Shown: positions 33,173-41,567 of the stretch, in pieces | Numbering within the stretch: the stretch's first letter is position 1 | Layout of the letters: every line of letters begins with the position of its first letter | From: JABSOG01 sp041583135 | Lineage (GTDB): Bacteria > Pseudomonadota > Gammaproteobacteria > Enterobacterales > Alteromonadaceae | Assembly (NCBI GenBank): GCA_041583135.1 | Contig: JBFHGJ010000036.1 | Coordinates: forward strand, 1 to 50,362 | Length of the DNA: 50,362 nt | Direction of reading: 5' to 3' | Translations under genes and position numbers: made by a program | Notes under the pieces: model-generated | Told to the model about the DNA's origin: nothing | Databases searched by the model: none | Seen by the model: only the letters and a program-made list of their open reading frames with translations

Positions 33173-33320
33173 TGATGGGCGTGGCCAGCTTGCGCTGATA
33201 GTCGGTTTTGACTATTTCCAGCGCGGCCAAAACAATCTCAGGCTCGATATCGTGGTGCTCAAGCAGCGCAATCAAATCGACCGCCAATTGCACCTCAAGC
33301 GGCGCATTTTCAAGGCTCAT
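33135..33320 (-). CDS. ybaM: YbaM family protein (DUF2496)
   Basis: A 61-residue protein from ATG 33320, starting one base after the stop of the ComFB-like gene. MSLENAPLEVQLAVDLIALL and EIVLAALEIVKTDYQRKL match E. coli YbaM, a short conserved protein of unknown function. The 3' end overlaps the convergent GNAT gene. Confidence 0.85.
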   Translation of the reverse strand: MSLENAPLEVQLAVDLIALLEHHDIEPEIVLAALEIVKTDYQRKLATPITTVSQSAADAGD

Positions 33321-33321
33321 C

Positions 33322-33594
33322 TCAAGCGTCACGCATATCTTTAGAGTCTAGGTATTCAATGGCGCGGTCAATGGCCTCTTTGACCTTCATTTCCATTTCA
33401 ATACGCTCGTGTTGCGGCAGGTAAAAAGCCATATCGACCTGATAACGAATATAGCGCGGCGGCAATTGATTGAGCACAATACAGGATAAGTCGGCGATAT
33501 AGTCCGGTTCACGGGTCTTGTCCAGTCCGCGAATCGAGAGATGTTCTACTACCAAATGTTCGTAAAAGTTGTTGATATCGTCATCAAGCTTCAT
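33322..33594 (-). CDS. ComFB family protein
   Basis: A 90-residue protein matching the ComFB family: NNFYEHLVVEHL at the start, DLSCIVLNQLPPRYIRY in the middle and a helical tail. Only one cysteine remains of those seen in the zinc-binding Bacillus type. ComFB proteins have been reported to act as c-di-GMP receptors in some bacteria, which would fit the other c-di-GMP genes in this window. The ybaM gene follows after one base and is probably translationally coupled. Confidence 0.8.
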   Translation of the reverse strand: MKLDDDINNFYEHLVVEHLSIRGLDKTREPDYIADLSCIVLNQLPPRYIRYQVDMAFYLPQHERIEMEMKVKEAIDRAIEYLDSKDMRDA

Positions 33595-33762
33595 TGTACA
33601 GCCTCAACGTTGTTTCATTGTTATCATTGTTTTATTCCCGCCAAGCATAGGTGTTGCGGGCTATTGATATCACTATCAGCCATCAAGGTTAAGCGCTATT
33701 GTGCCGGTGGTCAAGTGTTGGGACCCTCTAGAGAATCTATCTCAATCAACCACCAGGCATGG

Positions 33763-34194
33763 CTAAAAAGGCTTAGTTACCGCTAAAAAGATCACCGCGA
33801 GCAAAATAAGCACCGGCAATTCATTGAAAACCCGATAGAACTTATCTGAGCGGGTATTGCTATTTTCCTTAAAGCGTTTTAACAGCACAAAGCAGTAACC
33901 GTGATAGACATATAACAAAGTGACCAGTGTTAGCTTGGCATGAAGCCAGCCACTGTGTTTAAACCACTCTAAACCGTACGTATAAATCAGCGCAATGCCG
34001 CTTAAGAGGGTGAATAGGGCAAATGGCGTGACAAAGTATAAAAGCCTGCGTTCCATGGTTTTTAACAGTGCTTGCGACTGGCTGTCGCGGGTCATGGCGT
34101 GGTAGACAAAAAGTCGAGGCAGATAAAATATGCCGGCAAACCAAGCGACCATAAAGAATAAATGAATGGCTTTGAGTACGGTGATGGTGGTCAT
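33763..34194 (-). CDS. hemJ: HemJ-like protoporphyrinogen oxidase
   Basis: A 143-residue membrane protein with four helices: AIHLFFMVAWFAGIFYLPRL, the second near FVTPFALFTLLSGIALIYTY, WLHAKLTLVTLLYVYH, and the C-terminal NELPVLILLAVIFLAV. This is the HemJ (UPF0093) pattern, including the conserved early His and Arg and WLHAKL. HemJ oxidises protoporphyrinogen IX to protoporphyrin IX in haem synthesis. The ATG is 2 bases from the clc stop, so the two form one transcript. Confidence 0.88.
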   Translation of the reverse strand: MTTITVLKAIHLFFMVAWFAGIFYLPRLFVYHAMTRDSQSQALLKTMERRLLYFVTPFALFTLLSGIALIYTYGLEWFKHSGWLHAKLTLVTLLYVYHGYCFVLLKRFKENSNTRSDKFYRVFNELPVLILLAVIFLAVTKPF

Positions 34195-34196
34195 GG

Positions 34197-35906
34197 TTAT
34201 GATGTTCTCTCTAAAAGTAACTGGCGTAATTGCTCAAAGTGGATCAGCCCGATAAAGTGTTCAACATTGTCCTGATAGACGTAGACTGCGCCTTCGCGTT
34301 GCTTTTTCACCAAGTCAAAGGCTTCGGCTAATGTGGCCTGTGATGAGATCCCCTGTAATGGCCAATAGTTGACTTGTGGGTGATTGTCATGGGTATCTAA
34401 AAACTCGGCTATCTTATATTCACAGCCCATTTCATAATTATCGCGAATGACCAGTGAATGCCCTTTAGGCAAAGCTCTAAGGTAGTGGCTAACCTCATCG
34501 TCATCGGCATTGTCGATGATTTGAAAATCGGTATTTAGCTCTGCCAACACACCGACCTTTTGCAGTGTCGAGGTCGCCGGGGATAGGCGGTAAGATAAAC
34601 GGCTGTATTCCAGCTGCTGAATAAAAATCGATTTGTTGCCGAAAACCTGAACGCTCAAGGTATAGGAAACGGCGATCACCAACATGGCTGGGGCTATTAC
34701 GCCGGGGTTGGCGGTCAATTCAAGCAATGCGACTAAAGCGGCTAAGGGGGAGTGTAAACTCGCAGCCATTAGTCCAGCCATACACACGGCGGCGTAAAGG
34801 GCGATTTCACCGTCACCAAAGCCAAGGTATTGTGAGAGATAGCCAAACAGCGCACCGAGCAATACGCCTAAGCCCAGCACCGGACCAACGATCCCTCCGG
34901 GGATCCCCATGCCCAGCGCCACAATGGTGGCGACAAACTTCGCCACTAGGATGGCAAAAATGTAGCCGAGGGTTTCTGTGGCGATAAATTCATTACTGCC
35001 GTTGATGGCAAACTGTATCGCCCCGACCCCTGAGCCAAGCGCTTGAGGAACAAAATAGCCAATTAGGGCAGTGATCAGAGCCGCCAACAACAAGCGATAG
35101 TAGATGCGCATGGGTTTGGTGGAGCGCATGATTTTCATCAGGCTGAAATTAAATATCGCTGCGACAAAACTGACGGCGACAGAACAGATCAGTAGGTAAA
35201 GGTAATTGACGTGGGAAAAGTCGGTGAGATTGAAAAACGACAGCTCATTGGTATGACCAAATACCAACCGAGTCATAATGGCGCCAATCACGGCGGCAAG
35301 CATGATCGGAATAAAGATATGAATTTTATATTCGCGAAAAACCACCTCCATCACAAAAACCACGGCCGCCAACGGGGTATTGAACGACGCGGAAATGCCA
35401 GCGGCAATACCGCAGCCGGTAAGGGTTCTAATGCAGTTATAGGGCAGTTTTAGCCAGTCGCCAAAAAAGCTGGCGCTTGAAGCGCCAATATGTACCGCAG
35501 GGCCTTCTCGTCCGACCGAAAAGCCGCTGACCAAGGCAATGGCACCAGCGACAAATTGGTTGAGGGCATTTTTAAACGGCATGGCGCCATAACGAATTTT
35601 GACCCAATGGACCACAAAAGGAATCCCCATGCGGTAATGCTTGTCGCGGCTAAGCATTGCCATTAAGGCAATTAATACGGCGCCGGCGATCGGCAGCAGT
35701 AACCGTGTGCTCTCATCTAAACGGGTAAAGTTGTCAAATTCATCGATAAATTGAAATTGCAGCTTTTCTATTGTCAGTCGAAAGAGGATAATAACCAGCG
35801 CCGAGGCAAGCCCTGCAACGATACCGAGCAGTCCTAGCTGAACAGAGGTGGTCGGCTCGGCGAGTTTGCGCCTGATACTGTCAAGAGAAAGCAAGTAAGC
35901 TCCCAA
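34197..35906 (-). CDS. CLC-family chloride channel/transporter
   Basis: A 569-residue CLC protein: about 12 membrane helices to about residue 430, then a C-terminal CBS-like cytoplasmic part (about 440-569). The gating glutamate is present (E134 in VGREGPAVHIG) and the later selectivity motif is GIPGGIVGPVLGLG. After helix H the sequence reads FVMEVVF, with E187 but V188 where proton-coupled CLC exchangers have a second glutamate. Many ClcB-like proteins and channels lack it too. It probably conducts chloride or another anion, perhaps without proton coupling. It is followed by hemJ after 2 bases. Confidence 0.88.
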   Translation of the reverse strand: MGAYLLSLDSIRRKLAEPTTSVQLGLLGIVAGLASALVIILFRLTIEKLQFQFIDEFDNFTRLDESTRLLLPIAGAVLIALMAMLSRDKHYRMGIPFVVHWVKIRYGAMPFKNALNQFVAGAIALVSGFSVGREGPAVHIGASSASFFGDWLKLPYNCIRTLTGCGIAAGISASFNTPLAAVVFVMEVVFREYKIHIFIPIMLAAVIGAIMTRLVFGHTNELSFFNLTDFSHVNYLYLLICSVAVSFVAAIFNFSLMKIMRSTKPMRIYYRLLLAALITALIGYFVPQALGSGVGAIQFAINGSNEFIATETLGYIFAILVAKFVATIVALGMGIPGGIVGPVLGLGVLLGALFGYLSQYLGFGDGEIALYAAVCMAGLMAASLHSPLAALVALLELTANPGVIAPAMLVIAVSYTLSVQVFGNKSIFIQQLEYSRLSYRLSPATSTLQKVGVLAELNTDFQIIDNADDDEVSHYLRALPKGHSLVIRDNYEMGCEYKIAEFLDTHDNHPQVNYWPLQGISSQATLAEAFDLVKKQREGAVYVYQDNVEHFIGLIHFEQLRQLLLERTS

Positions 35907-35945
35907 GTCGTTAAGTCAATGTCAGAGGTGACGAATAAAAGATAG

Positions 35946-36707
35946 ATGTCTCGGCGCCTAAATTATAGTAGAAAGTCAGCTCAAATGAATCACTTATTGT
36001 CAATTTCTCAATTAAAACAGCGATATGGGCGGTTTCGGCTGCTGGTGTTTTTGTTTTTAGCGTTTATCGTCACACTGAGCCTTGGTTTTTGGCTAGGCAG
36101 CGAAACGTTGGCGCAAACCAGTCAGGTGCTCAGCGATCAACAACAACGGCTAGACATGCTTTATCGCCAGTTGGATGAAAAGCGCCAAGCACTCAATTTT
36201 GTTAAGGTCGAACTGGAAGTCGAGAAGCAGGCGAGCAAATATATGAAAGAGCAGATGCAAAGTCTGCATCAAGAGAACTTTAAATTACAAAAAGATCTGT
36301 CGTTTTATCAAAAGATCATGGCGCCTGAGTTTGAGGCCGATGGGGTTGAGGTGGATCAGTTTAATGTGACGCCTCTAGGCTCTGAGCGAGTGTATCATTA
36401 CAAACTGGTGCTGGTACAAACCACTAAGCAAAAACGGTTTGCCAAGGGGCATGTCAAAATGAGTGTCAGTGGCAGTTTGAACGACAAGCCGCAAAGCTAT
36501 GAACTCAATACCTTGATGAATGATTTCAATGAGCAGCAATGGCAGTTTAGTTTTCGCTATTTCAAGATCTTAGAAGGAGACTTTGTTTTGCCGGAAGGGT
36601 TTAAACCTAAGCGGGTGCATGTTTCTGCTATCCTACCGGCCGGTAAATGGCAAAAATATGAACGCCTTGACCGGCAATTTCGATTTTACCCAGAGCAAGC
36701 CTTTTAG
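35946..36707 (+). CDS. DUF6776-like membrane protein with coiled coil
   Basis: A 253-residue protein, or 240 if started at ATG 35985. One N-terminal membrane helix (RLLVFLFLAFIVTLSLGFWL) is followed by a long periplasmic coiled coil (QQQRLDMLYRQLDEKRQAL through HQENFKLQKDLSFYQKI). The C-terminal beta-rich domain is at about 145-253. It matches DUF6776, an uncharacterised gammaproteobacterial family. It is divergent from clc by 39 bases and followed by erpA after 59 bases. Neither start has a good ribosome-binding site, so the N-terminus is uncertain. Confidence 0.75.
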   Translation: MSRRLNYSRKSAQMNHLLSISQLKQRYGRFRLLVFLFLAFIVTLSLGFWLGSETLAQTSQVLSDQQQRLDMLYRQLDEKRQALNFVKVELEVEKQASKYMKEQMQSLHQENFKLQKDLSFYQKIMAPEFEADGVEVDQFNVTPLGSERVYHYKLVLVQTTKQKRFAKGHVKMSVSGSLNDKPQSYELNTLMNDFNEQQWQFSFRYFKILEGDFVLPEGFKPKRVHVSAILPAGKWQKYERLDRQFRFYPEQAF

Positions 36708-36766
36708 TTGACTAAAACAGTCAAGTATTGGATAATCCGCCGTAACTTTTATCTCGTGAGTAAGCT

Positions 36767-37108
36767 ATGTCTACCCCTGAATTACCGATTCAATTTTCTG
36801 ATGCTGCGGCCAATCGCGTTAAACAGTTGATTGCCGAAGAAGAAAACCCAAATTTAAAGCTACGAGTTTATGTTACCGGTGGCGGTTGCTCTGGCTTTCA
36901 GTATGGTTTTACCTTTGATGAGAAATGTAACCCGGGTGATATGGAGATCGTCAAAAACGAAGTGACGATGGTGGTAGATCCGATGAGCTTGCAATATTTG
37001 GTGGGTGGGACTGTCGATTTTGTCGAAGGACTGGAAGGCGCCAGATTTTTGGTCAACAACCCGAACGCGACAACGACTTGTGGTTGTGGGGCTTCATTTA
37101 GCGTTTAA
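36767..37108 (+). CDS. erpA: Iron-sulfur cluster insertion protein ErpA
   Basis: A 113-residue A-type carrier: the cysteines are in VTGGGCSGFQYGF and TTCGCGASFSV, the three ligands of the family. Length and sequence match ErpA, which delivers Fe-S clusters to apoproteins, in E. coli including isoprenoid enzymes. It sits alone between the DUF6776 gene and its own terminator. Confidence 0.95.
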   Translation: MSTPELPIQFSDAAANRVKQLIAEEENPNLKLRVYVTGGGCSGFQYGFTFDEKCNPGDMEIVKNEVTMVVDPMSLQYLVGGTVDFVEGLEGARFLVNNPNATTTCGCGASFSV

Positions 37109-37157
37109 GAGCTGTCGCCAATATCCCTAAACCTTATTTAGGGAATGTAGAGAATAG

Positions 37158-37180
37158 CGGGCCTTTAAGGCCCGTTTTTT
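37158..37180 (+). terminator. Terminator of erpA
   Basis: CGGGCCT-TTA-AGGCCCG followed by six T and more T, 49 bases after the erpA stop. Confidence 0.9.
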
Positions 37181-37300
37181 ATTTTGAGGCGCTCGCCCTA
37201 GAGGATTTTTGAGCTTGGTTTATCAGGCGTCACTAAAAGCACCGAAGCTGTTATTTTTAGCACTTGTCGTCAGTGACAAGGGCTTGCATGAAAAGTTTTC

Positions 37301-37471
37301 TTAATGGGTAAGGTAAATCATTAGGGTAAAAAAGCCGCCAATGGCCGCGCTAAATGACAGAATGTAAATAAAGCCTTTCTTACCTTGGGCAATGGTCCAA
37401 TTGTTCTCTCTAAGATAAATGTACCACAAAAAACATAAGACCAAGGGAATTAAAAACAACAACCTCAACAT
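37301..37471 (-). CDS. Small two-helix membrane protein (56 residues)
   Basis: A 57-codon frame on the minus strand from ATG 37471 to TAA 37301, too short for most gene callers. A ribosome-binding site GAGG lies about 6 bases before the ATG. The peptide has two membrane helices, MLRLLFLIPLVLCFLWYIYL and GFIYILSFSAAIGGFFTLMI, joined by a polar turn (RENNWTIAQGKK). It resembles short conserved inner-membrane proteins found near erpA in marine relatives, but I do not know a named family. The remaining gap (37109-37300 and 37472-37672) holds the erpA terminator and nothing else I can name. Confidence 0.7.
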   Translation of the reverse strand: MLRLLFLIPLVLCFLWYIYLRENNWTIAQGKKGFIYILSFSAAIGGFFTLMIYLTH

Positions 37472-37672
37472 ATCTACCTCGCCTGATTTAAGCTATTACT
37501 GCACTTTTAGCGTATTTTCCCGCATGGGGTTCTTTGGTTTTGCATTTTGGTAATTTTGTTGAAATGGTGCCAATTTTACCAAAGCCCTTGAATTTTGTAC
37601 CTAGGGTGACTATCATAGGGCCGCTCTTATAATACTAATAAAAACATGAAGATCTAGTGATCGGGGGGGAAA

Positions 37673-38302
37673 ATGCTTGATGAAAGGTTGGAGGAGATAG
37701 AAACGGTATATCAGGGTGCCATGGATGAATGCCAAACGCCTGAACTACCAAGTCTGAAACAATGGCTTGAAGTATTTCCCGAATATGCTGTCGTTGTAGA
37801 CGAAAAATCGACAATTGTGGCTTATAATTCGGCTTTTGAACGATTAAAAGCTAACAAGTCTCTTGTCTATGTTTACTCGGGCAGAATTAATTTCTATGAT
37901 AAGAATACTCGGTTTTGGTTCCACGAGTTTTTACAGCAACAGTGTTCCTTTAAAGATACTGTCAGTGCATTAAAACACGAGGAACAAACTGTGGTACTAA
38001 AGTTGAGTGTGTTAACGCATAAACACATATCAGCTACAGAAAACCCGCCGCATTTGTTCTTGCTTCTAATCGATAATTTCGATTTAAGTTTTAGAATGGA
38101 ACGTTATAAGCGATTCTTTAGTCTGACACAAGCAGAGGCAGAGCTGGCGGCAAACTTGTCGATGGGGAAAACCCTCAACCAATTGGCGGATGAAAAACTG
38201 CTTTCAAAACATACACTAAGAACACAATTAAAAAGTGTTTTTTTGAAAACGGAAACGCATTCCCAAAACGAATTGGTTGTGTTGTTAAAAAATGTTGTAT
38301 AG
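37673..38302 (+). CDS. LuxR-type HTH regulator with PAS-like N-terminus
   Basis: A 209-residue protein. The N-terminal about 140 residues resemble a PAS fold (VFPEYAVVVDEKSTIVAYNS). The C-terminus is a LuxR-type helix-turn-helix: FSLTQAEAELAANLSMGKTL, then LSKHTLRTQLKSVFLKT and a final QNELVVLLKNVV. GGGGGGA precedes the ATG. Base composition is lower in GC than its neighbours (many TTT, AAA and GTT codons), so it may be a recent arrival. It has no partner sensor kinase nearby; the ligand is unknown. Confidence 0.8.
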   Translation: MLDERLEEIETVYQGAMDECQTPELPSLKQWLEVFPEYAVVVDEKSTIVAYNSAFERLKANKSLVYVYSGRINFYDKNTRFWFHEFLQQQCSFKDTVSALKHEEQTVVLKLSVLTHKHISATENPPHLFLLLIDNFDLSFRMERYKRFFSLTQAEAELAANLSMGKTLNQLADEKLLSKHTLRTQLKSVFLKTETHSQNELVVLLKNVV

Positions 38303-38473
38303 GTTTCCCATATTCGCTATACCTTCACAGCAGGATGTGGTTAAATAACGCTGTCGGGTGTTGTGTTCGCCGTTCAAAAACTTGCACAATGTTCGACAAA
38401 ACTCAGGTGGGCCTGGGATGGGCAGAAAACCTGAAATTTGTTGGTAATATTCTCTTAAAGAGGCCTAATTATT

Positions 38474-38713
38474 ATGATGGGTAAAACAGTCGCTTCAGAC
38501 GAAAATGTAAAATTGACCGGTTGGTTGAAAGACAAGCGTAAAGAAAAAGGTCACACTATGCGCAGCTTGGCGCAGATCCTTGGTACGCCGCATTCTTTCA
38601 TCGGTAAAATCGAAAACCAAGAGCGTCGTTTAGACGTAGTTGAATTCGTTCGCTACTGCAACGCGTTGGAAATCGATCCACAAGAAGGTTTGGCAATCGC
38701 TATCGAAAGCTAA
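38474..38713 (+). CDS. XRE-family small transcription regulator
   Basis: A 79-residue protein (ATG 38474; a second ATG follows) that is almost only a helix-turn-helix of the Cro/C1/XRE type. The stretch LKDKRKEKGHTMRSLAQIL is followed by TPHSFIGKIENQERRLDVVE, then a last helix. It has no toxin-antitoxin partner visible on either side. Its target is not apparent. It ends at a strong terminator. Confidence 0.85.
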   Translation: MMGKTVASDENVKLTGWLKDKRKEKGHTMRSLAQILGTPHSFIGKIENQERRLDVVEFVRYCNALEIDPQEGLAIAIES

Positions 38714-38759
38714 TTGCAAACCGGTGTAATCACACCATATTTTGTCCATTTATGGACAC

Positions 38760-38788
38760 AAAAAAAGCAGCCTACGGGCTGCTTTTTT
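38760..38788. terminator. Bidirectional terminator between XRE gene and ampG
   Basis: A run of A, then GCAGCC-TACG-GGCTGC and six T. Symmetric A and T tracts let it end both the plus-strand regulator and the minus-strand ampG-like transcript. Confidence 0.9.
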
Positions 38789-38848
38789 GATGCCTGACCT
38801 ACAGGAATTGGCACTCAGCGAGATAGTAGGGCATTGCCGATAGCGCCA

Positions 38849-40258
38849 TCAACCGTCTTCTTGGGCTTTAACCTGTTGGCTTTTCATATGTTGCGCTTCT
38901 ACGGTATGTAGCTCCTTGCGAATGATATAGAGGATCAGAAGTCCGGGGATCACCATCAATGCCGTGATCAAGAAAAACAGTGCCCAATTGCCACCTAAAT
39001 AATCTACCATCATTCCGCTAGAAGACCCGATCAGCGTGCGGTTTAAGTTACTCAAAGAGGCCAATAGTGCGTATTGGGTTGCCGAAAAGGTGGTGTTGCA
39101 CAGCATTGAAATAAACGAGACGAAAGCCACGGTAGACCAAGCGGTGGTATAGCCATCGACTAAAATCGTGGCGACAAACAACATCTTATTGGGGCCGACA
39201 TAAGCAATGGCTGAAAACATCAGGTTGCTGGCTGCCATGGCTAACCCCCCTAAAAACAAACCTCTAACAATACCAAAGCGCATGGTGAATAAGCTGCCAA
39301 GTAGGGTGAATACGATGGTTACACCACCGCCGAGTAGCTTAGAATAATAACCAATATCTGTGTTGCTAAAGCCCACTTCCTTATAGAATACAATCGACAT
39401 CTTACCTAAAAAGGCTTCGCCGATCTTAAAGAAAAAGATAAACAGCAATAGCGAAACGGCCACTTTGGCGGTGTTTCGCGTAAAAAACTCTCTAAAAGGC
39501 TCAATTACTGTAACACTTATCCAGGCCAATGTTTTGGCCAGTGCAGAAGCTTTAGCGGAGTGGTGGTCCAAGGCATCGATATACTTTTGCTCCAGCGCAC
39601 TTTGAGCCTGCTCACGGTTTATTTGTGGCTCTTTGGCTAAAAACAGTACCACCAACGAAAAGCTGGCCATGATCAAGGCCAAAATCACATAGACATCAGA
39701 CCATGTCCAACCGTCAAGGTCGGCAACAAAAAAGGCGATACTGCCTAAAAACGCATAGCCGGTCCACCATCCTGAGGTTGCCATACCGGCGGCCGCTGCA
39801 ATTTTTTGTTGGTCGCCGGGACCGACGATATCGATGCGATAAGCATCAATGGCAATATCCTGAGTGGCTGACGAGAAGGCAATCAAGATGGCGGCGTAGG
39901 CGGCAACCTCCAAGTATTTGCCGACATCGATTTGCGTCATCAATAAGCAACCTACAGTCAAAAGCACCTGCATCAAGAAGATCCAACTCCGACGTTGGCC
40001 TAGTAATCTATACAAAAAAGGGAGTTTTATTCTATCGACTAATGGCGACCATAAAAAATTAATGGCGTAGGGGGCAAATATTAGTCCGAACAGGCCGATG
40101 GTAGAGCGTGAAAGACCTTCTTCTTTGAGCCAAGCCGACATGGCCGAGCCTATCATAACCCAAGGAAAACCGCTGGCGACCCCAAAAACAAAAATGGTCA
40201 AGAGGCGTTTATCGAGATAATTCTTGAAATATTCGTACAGGGATTGGTTACCGGCCAT
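38849..40258 (-). CDS. ampG: AmpG-type muropeptide permease (MFS)
   Basis: A 469-residue major-facilitator protein with about 12-14 helices. The start LLTIFVFGVASGFPWVMIGS and LWSPLVDRIKLPF match AmpG permeases, which import anhydromuropeptides from the periplasm for cell-wall recycling. The signature YRIDIVGPGDQQKIAAAAG is typical. It ends in a soluble, charged tail (ELHTVEAQHMKSQQVKAQED). It is a single gene. In some species AmpG affects beta-lactamase induction; no ampC or ampR is seen here. Confidence 0.88.
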   Translation of the reverse strand: MAGNQSLYEYFKNYLDKRLLTIFVFGVASGFPWVMIGSAMSAWLKEEGLSRSTIGLFGLIFAPYAINFLWSPLVDRIKLPFLYRLLGQRRSWIFLMQVLLTVGCLLMTQIDVGKYLEVAAYAAILIAFSSATQDIAIDAYRIDIVGPGDQQKIAAAAGMATSGWWTGYAFLGSIAFFVADLDGWTWSDVYVILALIMASFSLVVLFLAKEPQINREQAQSALEQKYIDALDHHSAKASALAKTLAWISVTVIEPFREFFTRNTAKVAVSLLLFIFFFKIGEAFLGKMSIVFYKEVGFSNTDIGYYSKLLGGGVTIVFTLLGSLFTMRFGIVRGLFLGGLAMAASNLMFSAIAYVGPNKMLFVATILVDGYTTAWSTVAFVSFISMLCNTTFSATQYALLASLSNLNRTLIGSSSGMMVDYLGGNWALFFLITALMVIPGLLILYIIRKELHTVEAQHMKSQQVKAQEDG

Positions 40259-40341
40259 GGCAGTATGCTGTTGTTATTTATATCTTTAGCCAGCATACCG
40301 CAATTTGAAGGTATTACCAATAAGTAACCTAGCGTTAACTA

Positions 40342-40668
40342 TTAAGGGCGGATACCGATACAATATGAAGGGTAACGGCCAACGCCTTCGAGAAAGTTGA
40401 CACAACAGGTCAACTCTTTGCGAATATATTGGTTGTTCTCCAGCATATTTTCAGACCAGAAACTGACTTGATGAAGCAGATACCAAAATACGCGCTCTTT
40501 GGTGGTGTAGGGTTCTTCTTTGGTGATCCTGACTTGAGCCCACTCTTCTAGCGTGTCCCACAGGTAGAGGTCGATTTCGGTATAGGGGATTTGATGAGAC
40601 AGGTAGGCCCTGATGTAAAACGCAAGCTGGTTCGCTTTGCTGTTTACAAAAGTATTTGGTGTATTCAC
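40342..40668 (-). CDS. Hypothetical protein
   Basis: A 108-residue protein starting at GTG 40668, chosen because GGAGG lies 6 bases upstream; GTG 40674 would touch that site. It is soluble, rich in aromatic residues (FYIRAYLSHQIPYTEIDLYL, VFWYLLHQVSFWSENML) and has two adjacent cysteines (ELTCCVNFL). No family recognised. It lies alone upstream of ampG on the same strand and might be cotranscribed with it across a gap of 83 bases. The 288-base gap to its right holds no gene I can support. Confidence 0.65.
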   Translation of the reverse strand: MNTPNTFVNSKANQLAFYIRAYLSHQIPYTEIDLYLWDTLEEWAQVRITKEEPYTTKERVFWYLLHQVSFWSENMLENNQYIRKELTCCVNFLEGVGRYPSYCIGIRP

Positions 40669-40956
40669 AACCACCCTCCGATACTATGTTTTGGCCGAGC
40701 GTCAATGTGTCTCTTGTATTACTGCTATTATTCCATCCGAGGATAATACTGCCGTTCAGATGCCGTTTACTTAAATTCCCGACATGCAAAAAGTGCTTTA
40801 AAACAAATTGCTTAGCAGGGTTAAATCGCCAAACCCCCGTCTAATTTAACGCAATACCTTACGGTATAAGGGCTTGGCATGAGTTAAGTATAGTTGTAAA
40901 TGGCCTAAGTGATAGTAATTTTACCCAAAAAATTGTTCAATTGTTGTGCTTTTTAC

Positions 40957-41565
40957 TTAAGCGTCTTCTGGTAAAACGCTAACTCTTTTGATTATAAGCA
41001 TTTTTTTGGGAACCGTAGGGTAGCCTAATTTTTCATCAAATCCGACTTCAACCTTGCCCATGGCTTCTAGAACCTCCAAACCCTCGACAATTTCGCCAAA
41101 AACCGCATAACCCCAACGTCTGCCTGGATCTAAGCTGTCATTGTCGGCCAGGTTGAAAAAAAACTGACTGGTGGCGGTATGTTCTTGCAGTTGCCTTGCC
41201 ATGGCGATGGTGCCTGTGGTGTTCTTAAGGCCGTTTCCCGATTCATTAACGATAGGCTTGTCGGCTGTCACTTCAACATAGTTGGTTCTAAAGCCGCCGC
41301 CTTGCACGACAAAGTCCACTTCAACCCGGTGAATGAGGGTGTTGTCGTATTGACCACGGGCAACGTAGCCTAAAAAGTTATCGACGGTAATTTTGGCTCG
41401 GCTTCTATCGAGTTCTATCACCAGATCTCCCATCGAGGTTTCCATTTTTACCTTGGGAAAAAGATTGTTTGGTTGAATATACTGACCTTTTATCTCGCCT
41501 GCCAAGGTGTCGGTGCTGCCAATACTACTGAGCAGCAATAAAAAACAAAGCGCTATCGTTCGCAT
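40957..41565 (-). CDS. Periplasmic cyclophilin-type peptidyl-prolyl isomerase
   Basis: A 202-residue protein with signal peptide (MRTIALCFLLLLSSIGSTD.., cleavage near TLAG). The cyclophilin core includes LIHRVEVDFVVQGGGF, AMARQLQEHTATSQFFFN and GYAVFGEIVEGLEVL, the residues around the active site. It catalyses cis-trans isomerisation of proline peptide bonds in the envelope, like PpiA. The start lies 2 bases after the yajG stop, so they form one transcript. Confidence 0.9.
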   Translation of the reverse strand: MRTIALCFLLLLSSIGSTDTLAGEIKGQYIQPNNLFPKVKMETSMGDLVIELDRSRAKITVDNFLGYVARGQYDNTLIHRVEVDFVVQGGGFRTNYVEVTADKPIVNESGNGLKNTTGTIAMARQLQEHTATSQFFFNLADNDSLDPGRRWGYAVFGEIVEGLEVLEAMGKVEVGFDEKLGYPTVPKKMLIIKRVSVLPEDA

Positions 41566-41567
41566 TT

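Noticed and set aside
38474..38713. Antitoxin of a toxin-antitoxin pair
   Set aside because: No small partner gene adjoins it; flanks are a LuxR regulator and a terminator.
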